The notes below the pieces were generated by a model that worked only from the letters and a program-made list of their open reading frames with translations, did no database searches and was not told the DNA's origin. Position numbers and translations under genes: made by a program. A stretch of DNA of 11,558 nucleotides from Frankiales bacterium (GTDB lineage Bacteria > Actinomycetota > Actinomycetes > Mycobacteriales > SCTD01): positions 1 through 11,558 of the forward strand of contig JAOPVD010000172.1 in NCBI GenBank assembly GCA_025966295.1, read 5' to 3'. Positions 6,777-11,558 of this stretch are shown here, one piece after another (the first letter of the stretch is position 1; each line of letters begins with the position of its first letter).

Positions 6777-7298
6777 CTAGGGGAAGATCCGGGTGCGGAA
6801 GCGCACGGTCACGACCGGACGGCCGTCGGCGTCGAGCACCGAGATCTCGCCGGACTCGCCGCGCTGGCGGGCCGGCTCGACGCGGGTGTCGGAGCTGATG
6901 ACGAAGTCGGCACCGTCGGGTGCGGCGTACTCGACGTAGTCGTACTGCGCGTCGGTGGTGCTCTTCTCCGGCTGCGGGTCGAAGCTGTTCTGGTCGAACA
7001 GGTCGAAGTACGACGACAGCATCCGGACCCGGATCGGGTCGCTGAAGCCGCCGTCGTGGTGGATGCGGACCTGGAACGGCACCGCGTGTCCGGGTCGGCT
7101 GACCTGGGCGTAGGTGACCTCGACCCGGTAGCCGCCGGCGCTCGCCTGTGCGCTCTGGCTGCGCGTGCCGAACATGCCTGTGGCACCGACCAGCACGAAC
7201 GCCACCAGCAGGACGGCCCCGACCCGCCGGGCCAGCCGCGCCCGCCGGACCTCGCGCAGGGCGGGGGCGTCGGGCAGCGTGGTGGGCACGTCAGGCAT
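6777..7298 (-). CDS. Single-pass membrane protein of unknown function
   Basis: This 173-residue protein has a short basic cytoplasmic N-terminus (REVRRARLARR, 15-25), one transmembrane helix at about 26-42 (VGAVLLVAFVLVGATGM), and an exported domain from 45 to the end. Topology by positive-inside is N-in, C-out; an uncleaved signal anchor is likely. The outer domain (YRVEVTYAQVSRPGHAVPFQVRIHH, then ISVLDADGRPVVTVRFRTRIFP) looks like a beta-rich fold, possibly immunoglobulin-like, but I recognise no family and see no cysteines or catalytic motif there. The ATG directly abuts the HAD stop codon, and its GGAGG lies within the last HAD codons with only three bases of spacing; a GTG nine bases later is an alternative start. 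It is followed by DUF421 after 7 bp, suggesting the two membrane proteins work together. Confidence 0.85.
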   Translation of the reverse strand: MPDVPTTLPDAPALREVRRARLARRVGAVLLVAFVLVGATGMFGTRSQSAQASAGGYRVEVTYAQVSRPGHAVPFQVRIHHDGGFSDPIRVRMLSSYFDLFDQNSFDPQPEKSTTDAQYDYVEYAAPDGADFVISSDTRVEPARQRGESGEISVLDADGRPVVTVRFRTRIFP

Positions 7299-7985
7299 CT
7301 ACCTCCGGACGATCTTGTCCAAACGGTCGAGGTCGGCGAGCAGGTCCGCGGGAGCGTCCAGCACGTCCACCGCACCCGCGTCGCGCAGCGCCTGCTCGCA
7401 CAGCCCACCGGCGAGCAGCCCGATGCTCGCGACGCCGGCGGCGCGCGCCGCCTGGGCGTCCCAGACCGTGTCGCCCACCAGCACCGCGTCCTGCGGCCCG
7501 ACGCCGGCCGCCTCCAGCGCGGCCAGCACCACGTCGGGGTGCGGCTTGCCGCGCTCCACGTCGGAGGAGCTGATGACGGCGTGCACCACGTCGTCGGCCG
7601 CCAGCAGCGCCCGGAAGGCGGCGATGTCCTCGGGCGAGCCGGAGGTGGCCCAGACCACCCGCCAGCCGCGCGCGGCGCAGGCCCGCAGCAGCTCACCGGC
7701 GCCGCGGTAGGCCTGCGCCCGCGGCCGCAGCGCCGCCCAGCGCTCGTCGTGGCCGTCCACGACCGCCTGGTCGGGGTGCCCGAGCAGGGTCTCCACCAGG
7801 TCAGCTGCCGGCCGCCCGATGGCGTGGTGCACGTCCCGGCCGCTGACCTCGTGGCCGGCCGCGCCGAACGCCTCCCACCAGGCGTGCACGTGCAGGTAGT
7901 TGCTGTCGACCAGGGTGCCGTCCAGGTCGAACAGCACCGCGACGTCCCTCGACGGGACCGCCGTACCGGGTGTTGTCTCGTTCAT
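7299..7985 (-). CDS. HAD-superfamily phosphatase
   Basis: The 228-residue cytoplasmic enzyme carries all four HAD motifs: DLDGTLVDS with nucleophile Asp20 and general acid Asp22; ATSGS with Thr114/Ser115; Lys147 in RGKPHPDV; and VGDTVWD with Asp172 and Asp176 binding magnesium. A helical cap at roughly 28-95 makes it a subfamily I member of the phosphoglycolate phosphatase or beta-phosphoglucomutase type. It probably hydrolyses a small phosphorylated metabolite, but the substrate cannot be read from the sequence. The start at ATG 7985 follows only a poor GGCGGGT site; no better in-frame start is evident. It is the first gene of a tightly packed minus-strand operon with the one-helix membrane protein (zero gap) and DUF421. 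It diverges from the DUF6158-like gene across 52 bp. Confidence 0.93.
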   Translation of the reverse strand: MNETTPGTAVPSRDVAVLFDLDGTLVDSNYLHVHAWWEAFGAAGHEVSGRDVHHAIGRPAADLVETLLGHPDQAVVDGHDERWAALRPRAQAYRGAGELLRACAARGWRVVWATSGSPEDIAAFRALLAADDVVHAVISSSDVERGKPHPDVVLAALEAAGVGPQDAVLVGDTVWDAQAARAAGVASIGLLAGGLCEQALRDAGAVDVLDAPADLLADLDRLDKIVRR

Positions 7986-7993
7986 GGGACCCG

Positions 7994-8008
7994 CCTACCC
8001 GGGGTAGG
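7994..8008. promoter_or_regulatory. 15-bp palindrome in the HAD / DUF6158-like divergent gap
   Basis: CCTACCC-G-GGGTAGG is a perfect 7-bp dyad around one base, nine bases from the HAD start and 30 from the small plus-strand gene. TAGGAC at 8005-8010 could act as a plus-strand -10 box. It may be an operator shared by both directions; no known regulator motif is recognised. Confidence 0.4.
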
Positions 8009-8037
8009 ACGCCCGCACCCGAGCCGAGGAGCACGCT

Positions 8038-8271
8038 GTGACCGGAGTACCGCCGCCCGTCCTGACCGACGAGGCGCTCGACCGCGAGCTCCTGCACCTG
8101 CACGAGACCCGGAACGACACCTTCCTGCACGGCAGCGAGGACGCCCTCGCCTTCCACAGCGCGCGCACCCAGGCCCTGGAGGAGGAGTACCTGCGCCGCA
8201 ACCCCGACCGGGTCATCGACGCCCGCCGCACCCGACACGGGTCACGGGAGCTGTCGGGCCAGGACGCCTGA
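8038..8271 (+). CDS. Small actinobacterial protein, DUF6158-like
   Basis: A 77-residue soluble acidic-basic protein starts at GTG with GAGGAG (8026-8031) six bases upstream. The core LTDEALDRELLHLHETRNDTFLHGSEDAL followed by ALEEEYLRRNPDRVIDARRTRHG matches, from memory, the small family annotated as DUF6158 in actinobacteria. It looks like two amphipathic helices joined by a short turn, with a conserved His/Arg-rich middle (HLHETRNDTFLHG). There is no signal peptide, cysteine or known DNA-binding motif. Function is unknown. The TetR gene follows after 40 bp on the same strand but appears to have its own promoter. The family name is less certain than the fact that this is a real gene. Confidence 0.85.
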   Translation: MTGVPPPVLTDEALDRELLHLHETRNDTFLHGSEDALAFHSARTQALEEEYLRRNPDRVIDARRTRHGSRELSGQDA

Positions 8272-8280
8272 CCAGGTCAG
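8268..8280. promoter_or_regulatory. Candidate TetR operator palindrome
   Basis: CTGACC-A-GGTCAG is a perfect 6-bp dyad around one base. It spans the stop of the DUF6158-like gene and lies 20 bases upstream of the TetR gene's -10 box, covering the -35 region. TetR-family proteins often repress their own genes from such sites, so autoregulation is a fair guess. Confidence 0.4.
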
Positions 8281-8299
8281 TCCCTCAGCAGCCTTGCCC

Positions 8300-8305
8300 T
8301 AGGCT
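8300..8305 (+). promoter_or_regulatory. -10 box for a leaderless TetR transcript
   Basis: TAGGCT stands six bases before the GTG start at 8312 and there is no Shine-Dalgarno sequence between. This is the usual layout of leaderless actinobacterial genes, with transcription starting at the start codon itself. Confidence 0.6.
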
Positions 8306-8311
8306 CGCGCC

Positions 8312-8950
8312 GTGACCGCCAGCAGCGACGTACCCGCCCGCGGTCAGCGGCTGCCCCGGCCTGCCCGGCGCAAGCAGCTCCTGGGCGCGGCCCAGGAGAT
8401 CTTCGTGGCGCAGGGCTACCACGCCGCCGCCATGGACGACATCGCCGAACGCGCGGGCGTCTCCAAGCCGGTGCTCTACCAGCACTTCCCCGGCAAGCTG
8501 GAGCTGTACCTGGCGCTGCTCGAGGAGCACGCCGCCGCGCTGGTGCAACGGGTCCGCGAGGCGCTCAAGACGACCACCGACAACCGGGCCCGGGTCGCGG
8601 CCTCGGTGACCGCCTACTTCGACTTCGTCGACGGCGACGGCGAGGGCTTCCGGCTGGTCTTCGAGAGCGACCTGCGCAACGACCCGGCCGTGCGCGAGCG
8701 GGTCGAGCGGATGACGCAGGAGTGCGTCGACGCCATCACCGACACCATCGCGCACGACACCGGCTTCCGCGCCGACGAGGCGCAGCTGCTCTCGGCCGGC
8801 CTCACCGGCATGGCCGAGATCGGCGCCCGCTGGTGGCTGTCGAGCGAGGGCCGGGTGCCCAAGGAGCGGGCGGTCGAGCTGATCGTCGGCCTGGCCTGGC
8901 GCGGCATCTCGGGCGCTCCGCTGCACCCCGACGGTTCTGCTGAGGGCTGA
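8312..8950 (+). CDS. TetR-family transcriptional regulator
   Basis: The 212-residue protein has an N-terminal helix-turn-helix at about 18-64 (RRKQLLGAAQEIFVAQGYHA, DDIAERAGVSKPVLYQHFPGK), the standard TetR DNA-binding unit, and an all-helical C-terminal dimerisation and ligand domain (about 68-200) containing FRLVFESDLRNDPAVRERVERM and LTGMAEIGARWWL. It is probably a cytoplasmic dimeric repressor. The GTG start follows a TAGGCT box by six bases, so translation is likely leaderless. A CTGACC-A-GGTCAG dyad just upstream may be its operator. It precedes the DUF3107 gene, the same order as Rv3208-Rv3208A in M. tuberculosis, which supports orthology, although ligand and regulon are unknown. Confidence 0.93.
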   Translation: MTASSDVPARGQRLPRPARRKQLLGAAQEIFVAQGYHAAAMDDIAERAGVSKPVLYQHFPGKLELYLALLEEHAAALVQRVREALKTTTDNRARVAASVTAYFDFVDGDGEGFRLVFESDLRNDPAVRERVERMTQECVDAITDTIAHDTGFRADEAQLLSAGLTGMAEIGARWWLSSEGRVPKERAVELIVGLAWRGISGAPLHPDGSAEG

Positions 8951-8978
8951 CACCGGCGGCATCGGACCGGCGCTCGGT

Positions 8979-8984
8979 TAGCCT
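8979..8984 (+). promoter_or_regulatory. Possible -10 box for the DUF3107 gene
   Basis: TAGCCT lies 40 bases before the GTG at 9025 in the 74-bp gap after the TetR gene. No good -35 box was found. A clear GGAGG (9014-9018) with six-base spacing fixes the start codon, unlike the leaderless TetR gene next to it. Confidence 0.3.
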
Positions 8985-9024
8985 GCGAGCGAGACTCACT
9001 GCAACACAACCCCGGAGGCCCTCG

Positions 9025-9252
9025 GTGGAGGTCAAGATCGGCGTCCAGTACGCCTCGCGCGAACTGGTCCTTGAGAGCGCGCAGAGCGCTGACGAGGTCG
9101 CCAAGGCGGTCTCCGAGGCCCTCAAGGCCGACCTCGGCGTGCTCACCCTGGTGGACGAGAAGGGCCGGCGCATCCTCGTCCCGGCCGACAAGCTGGCCTA
9201 CGTCGAGATCGCCGAGTCCGAGCAGCGTCGGGTGGGCTTCGGCGCGATGTAG
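9025..9252 (+). CDS. DUF3107 protein (Rv3208A / TB9.4-like)
   Basis: This is a 75-residue soluble protein beginning MEVKIGVQYASRELVLES, then a helix (SADEVAKAVSEALKA) and strands (LGVLTLVDEKGRRILVPADKLAYVEIAE), ending RRVGFGAM. Sequence, size and position directly after a TetR gene identify it as the DUF3107 family, represented in M. tuberculosis by Rv3208A (TB9.4). The family is widespread in actinobacteria and its biochemical role is not established, to my knowledge. The fold looks like a small beta-alpha-beta2 unit with no catalytic residues apparent. The GTG start has a near-ideal GGAGG six bases upstream. Only six bases separate its stop from that of the convergent ferritin-like gene, with no clear terminator. 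Confidence 0.93.
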   Translation: MEVKIGVQYASRELVLESAQSADEVAKAVSEALKADLGVLTLVDEKGRRILVPADKLAYVEIAESEQRRVGFGAM

Positions 9253-9258
9253 CTGCGC

Positions 9259-9921
9259 TCAGGCCTGCAGGCCGAGCAAGGCCATCCGCTCCTCGTGCTT
9301 GTCGGTGATGCTCTTGAGCAGCCGGGTGATGCCCGCCAGGTCCCCGCTGCCGACCAGCAGCTCCAGCAGCGCGTCCCGCTCCACCGCCACCACCTGCGCC
9401 TGGATGAGGGCCTCGCCGACCAGGCGCCGGGCCCACAGCGCCAACCGGCCGCCGACCGACGGCTCCTGCGCGATGATCTCCTGCACCCGGGCCACCGCGA
9501 AGGCGGCCTGGCCGGTGTCCTTGAGCACCGCCTGGATGAGCGCCCGGGTCTCGTCGTCGGTGACGTAGGTCGAGACCTCGCGGTAGAAGTCGGTGGCCAT
9601 CCCGTCGCCGACGTAGGCCTTGATGAGGCCCTCATACCAGTCCGAGGGCTGGGTGGAGTCGTGGAAGGTGTCGAGCGGCTCCACGAACGGCGCCATCGCC
9701 TCGCCGGGGTCCACCCCGCGCGCCGCCAGGTGGTCGCGCAGCTGCCGGAAGTGCCCGAACTCGGCGTTCGCCATCGTCGCGAGGGCCACCTTGTCGGCCA
9801 CCGTCGGCGCCAGCTGGGCGTCGCTGGCGAGCCGCTCGAAGGCGGTCAGCTCGCCGTACGCGAGGACGCCGAGCAGGTCCACGGTCGCCACGTCGAGGAC
9901 TGCTGGCTGGGGGCTGGTCAT
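9259..9921 (-). CDS. Ferritin-like fold protein, MiaE-like (Rv3210c-like)
   Basis: The 220-residue protein is almost wholly helical and fits the ferritin-like four-helix bundle family related to MiaE, the tRNA (ms2io6A) hydroxylase, as in Rv3210c beside the M. tuberculosis helicase Rv3211. Candidate metal ligands in the first half are Glu24 or Glu29 in AYGELTAFER and the ExxH pair Glu54/His57 in NAEFGHF. I do not see an equally clear second ExxH, so di-iron binding is uncertain. His209 in DKHEER may contribute. Start: ATG 9921 (MTSPQPAVLDV) is chosen over an upstream frame extension because TAGGCT lies seven bases before it, implying a leaderless transcript. The gene diverges from the helicase and converges with DUF3107 with a 6-bp gap. 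Confidence 0.85.
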   Translation of the reverse strand: MTSPQPAVLDVATVDLLGVLAYGELTAFERLASDAQLAPTVADKVALATMANAEFGHFRQLRDHLAARGVDPGEAMAPFVEPLDTFHDSTQPSDWYEGLIKAYVGDGMATDFYREVSTYVTDDETRALIQAVLKDTGQAAFAVARVQEIIAQEPSVGGRLALWARRLVGEALIQAQVVAVERDALLELLVGSGDLAGITRLLKSITDKHEERMALLGLQA

Positions 9922-9928
9922 GCGCGCG

Positions 9929-9934
9929 AGCCTA
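9929..9934 (-). promoter_or_regulatory. -10 box for a leaderless ferritin-like transcript
   Basis: On the minus strand TAGGCT is followed by seven bases and then the ATG at 9921, with no Shine-Dalgarno sequence. The arrangement matches that of the TetR gene. No clear -35 box with 17-18 base spacing is visible. Confidence 0.55.
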
Positions 9935-9964
9935 GAGGTCGGCGTACAGGGCAACGCCGAACGG

Positions 9965-9970
9965 TAGGAT
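9965..9970 (+). promoter_or_regulatory. -10 box of the helicase promoter
   Basis: TAGGAT is a strong actinobacterial -10 match on the plus strand, pointing toward the helicase. Transcription would begin near 9976 and leave a leader of about 130 bases before the helicase start. It stands 30 bases from the oppositely directed TAGGCT of the ferritin-like gene, so the two -35 regions overlap. Confidence 0.5.
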
Positions 9971-9974
9971 GCAG

Positions 9975-10055
9975 GTGACGGCGCCGCACCAGCTGCGCCT
10001 GTACGCGTGCGCGGACCTCACGTCCCAGCGGCGCGCGCCGGCCCCACGGCCGTAG
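9975..10055 (+). CDS. Possible 26-codon leader peptide upstream of the helicase
   Basis: A GTG four bases after the TAGGAT box opens a frame of 26 codons (MTAPHQLRLYACADLTSQRR, then Pro/Arg-rich to a TAG). It lies wholly within the helicase leader and ends 52 bases before the helicase start. If transcription begins at or just before the GTG it would be a leaderless upstream frame. Short frames are common in GC-rich DNA and there is no ribosome binding site, so this may be chance. Confidence 0.25.
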   Translation: MTAPHQLRLYACADLTSQRRAPAPRP

Positions 10056-10094
10056 CGAGCCCGCTCCCCCACCCGGTGGTCGGCGCGACTCCCC

Positions 10095-10100
10095 GAGAGG
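10095..10100 (+). promoter_or_regulatory. Ribosome binding site in front of the helicase ATC codon
   Basis: GAGAGG is followed by seven bases and then ATC at 10108, the first codon of the helicase-like coding sequence. The spacing is ideal, which supports initiation at this unusual codon. Confidence 0.5.
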
Positions 10101-10107
10101 CACGGCC

Positions 10108-11558
10108 ATCTCCACGTCCACCGACCAGACCCCTGAGGTCAACGGGTTCGCCGCGATCGGCGCCCGTCCTGAGACCGTCGAGGCGCTCGCCGCCGTCGGC
10201 ATCACCTCCCCCTTCGCCATCCAGACCATGACGCTGCCGATCGCGCTCGCCGGGCACGACCTGATCGGCCAGGCCCGCACCGGCACCGGCAAGACGCTGG
10301 GCTTCGGCGTCCCCCTCATCCAGAACGTCAAGAGCAAGGCCGAGGGCGGCAACGGCACCCCGCAGGCGCTCGTCGTGGTCCCGACCCGTGAGCTGTGCGT
10401 CCAGGTCGCGAACGACCTGGAGATCGCCGGCAAGACCCGCCAGCTGCGGGTCCAGAGCATCTACGGCGGCCGCGCCATGGAGCCGCAGATCGAGGCGCTC
10501 AAGAAGGGCGTCGACATCGTCGTCGGCACCCCCGGCCGGCTGCTCGACCTCGCCCGCCAGGGTCACCTGAACCTCGGCCAGGTCGACGCGCTCGTCCTGG
10601 ACGAGGCCGACGAGATGCTCGACCTCGGCTTCCTGCCGGACGTGGAGCGGATCCTCGACCTGACGCCGAACGAGCGGCAGACGATGCTGTTCTCCGCGAC
10701 CATGCCGTCCCCGGTCGTCGCGCTGGCCCGCCGCTTCATGCGCCAGCCGACCCACATCCGGGCGGAGGAGCCCGACGAGGGCCGCACCGTCCCGGACACC
10801 CAGATCTTCGTCTACCGGGCGCACGCGATGGACAAGGGCGAGGTCCTCGCCCGCATCCTGCAGGCCGAGGGCCGCGGCCTGACGATGGTGTTCTGCCGCA
10901 CCAAGCGGACCTGCGACAAGGTCGCCGCCGACATGGTCGAGCGCGGCTTCGCGGCCGCCGCCGTGCACGGCGACCTCGGCCAGGGTGCCCGCGAGCAGGC
11001 CCTGCGGGCGTTCCGCTCCGGCAAGATCGACGTGCTGGTGGCCACCGACGTCGCCGCCCGCGGCATCGACGTCCAGGACGTCACGCACGTCATCAACTAC
11101 CAGTGCCCGGACGAGGAGCGCACCTTCCTGCACCGCATCGGCCGCACCGGCCGCGCGGGCGCCAAGGGCGTCGCCGTGACGTTCGTCGACTGGGACGACA
11201 TGCCCAAGTGGGGTCTGATCAACAAGGACCTCGGCCTGGCCTTCCCGGAGCCGGCCGAGACCTACTCCTCCTCCAAGCACCTGTTCGAGGACCTCGGGAT
11301 CCCGGTCGGCACCAAGGGGCACCTGCCCCGCGCCGCCCGCACCCGCGCCGGCCTCGACGCCGAGGAGCTCGAGGACGTCGGCGAGACCGGCCGCAAGCCG
11401 CGCAAGGCGGCGCCGGCCCGCGGTGGCCGTGACGGTGGCCGCGACGGTGGCCGCTCCTCCGGGCGCGACGACCGGCCGGCCGACAAGGGCGACGACGCCC
11501 CTGTGCTCCCGAAGCGCTCGGGCGCCCCGCGTCAGCGGACCCGCGGTGCCGGTGCGGC
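10108..11558 (+). CDS. DEAD-box ATP-dependent RNA helicase (RhlE-like), 3' end outside the window
   Basis: The frame gives 483 codons without a stop. All superfamily 2 motifs are present: Q-motif with Gln39 (PFAIQ), Walker A ARTGTGKT (56-63), PTREL (92-96), TPGR (141-144), DEAD (165-168), SAT (196-198), and HRIGRTGRAG (342-351). The enzyme unwinds short RNA duplexes in the cytoplasm, probably in ribosome assembly or RNA decay; Rv3211 RhlE is the likely counterpart. After about residue 400 a basic disordered tail begins, with RGGRDGGRDGGRSS near 438-451, an RNA-binding style repeat. The start is unusual: between the in-frame stop at 9976-9978 and 10108 there is no ATG, GTG or TTG, and the first downstream ATG (10228) lies beyond the Q-motif. 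ATC at 10108, seven bases after GAGAGG, is the best choice. Confidence 0.93.
   Translation, partial: MSTSTDQTPEVNGFAAIGARPETVEALAAVGITSPFAIQTMTLPIALAGHDLIGQARTGTGKTLGFGVPLIQNVKSKAEGGNGTPQALVVVPTRELCVQVANDLEIAGKTRQLRVQSIYGGRAMEPQIEALKKGVDIVVGTPGRLLDLARQGHLNLGQVDALVLDEADEMLDLGFLPDVERILDLTPNERQTMLFSATMPSPVVALARRFMRQPTHIRAEEPDEGRTVPDTQIFVYRAHAMDKGEVLARILQAEGRGLTMVFCRTKRTCDKVAADMVERGFAAAAVHGDLGQGAREQALRAFRSGKIDVLVATDVAARGIDVQDVTHVINYQCPDEERTFLHRIGRTGRAGAKGVAVTFVDWDDMPKWGLINKDLGLAFPEPAETYSSSKHLFEDLGIPVGTKGHLPRAARTRAGLDAEELEDVGETGRKPRKAAPARGGRDGGRDGGRSSGRDDRPADKGDDAPVLPKRSGAPRQRTRGAGA

Noticed and set aside
6762..8315. Long plus-strand open frame opposite the HAD and membrane-protein genes
   Set aside because: It spans several real minus-strand genes and their gaps, has no domain, and arises from GC-biased third positions.
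9262..9273. GGCCTGCAGGCC perfect palindrome near the DUF3107/ferritin-like convergent ends
   Set aside because: It has no loop, so it cannot form a normal terminator stem, and it encodes the last codons of the ferritin-like gene.
2838..9968. The 12-mer CCGAACGGTAGG occurs at 2838-2849 and again at 9957-9968
   Set aside because: A few shared 12-mers are expected by chance in 11.5 kb of GC-biased DNA; only the second copy forms a good -10 box, so a shared regulatory motif is not supported.
10228..10230. ATG as the helicase start
   Set aside because: It would remove the Q-motif and the N-terminal helicase segment, both clearly encoded upstream in the same frame.
10018..11322. Long open frame antisense to the helicase (about 434 codons)
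   Set aside because: Shadow of the DEAD-box gene; Asp/His/Leu/Val-rich composition is the mirror of its codon pattern.

Overview
The window is high-GC DNA with strong third-position GC, frequent GTG starts and dense gene packing. It looks like chromosomal DNA of a free-living actinobacterium (Actinomycetota). Gene content supports this: a TetR / DUF3107 / ferritin-like / DEAD-box helicase block matching the Rv3208-Rv3208A-Rv3210c-Rv3211 neighbourhood of Mycobacterium tuberculosis, a bacterial NHEJ locus, and a small DUF6158-like protein. Genus cannot be fixed from the sequence alone. No rRNA, tRNA, insertion sequence, phage gene or CRISPR array was seen.

Layout. (a) 1-2755, all minus: a probable operon read right to left, with an unrecognised 219-aa protein, an S51 peptidase-like protein, an alpha/beta hydrolase joined to it by an ATGA overlap, and the N-terminal part of a coiled-coil protein that runs off the left edge. 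(b) 2756-2901: intergenic, holding a 10-bp inverted repeat. (c) 2902-6307: the NHEJ locus. Ku (minus) diverges from a phosphoesterase-ligase LigD (plus), which is joined by another ATGA overlap to a separate LigD-type polymerase gene. The 158-bp ku-ligD gap carries a perfect 14-bp hairpin-forming repeat. (d) 6296-7985, minus: HAD phosphatase, a one-helix membrane protein and a DUF421 membrane protein, packed with 0-7 bp gaps. The DUF421 gene overlaps the polymerase gene tail to tail by 12 bp. (e) 8038-9252, plus: DUF6158-like protein, TetR regulator, DUF3107 protein. (f) 9259-9921, minus: ferritin-like MiaE-type protein, divergent from (g) a DEAD-box RNA helicase, plus, running off the right edge.

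How the genes fit together. Ku binds double-strand ends, the polymerase fills gaps or adds ribonucleotides, the phosphoesterase trims 3' ends and the ligase seals. The core machinery of two-component NHEJ is therefore all present, with LigD split into two translationally coupled genes rather than one three-domain protein. The right-hand block is a conserved actinobacterial neighbourhood whose members have no settled joint function.

Most of the window is ordinary, well-conserved actinobacterial sequence, and I see no clearly new defence or biosynthetic system. The points most worth a second look are: the helicase reading frame has no ATG, GTG or TTG start and appears to begin at ATC behind a ribosome binding site; a possible 26-codon leader peptide lies between its promoter and that start; its promoter is back to back with that of the ferritin-like gene; two genes appear leaderless with the same TAGGCT box; and there is a strong palindrome in the ku-ligD promoter region.
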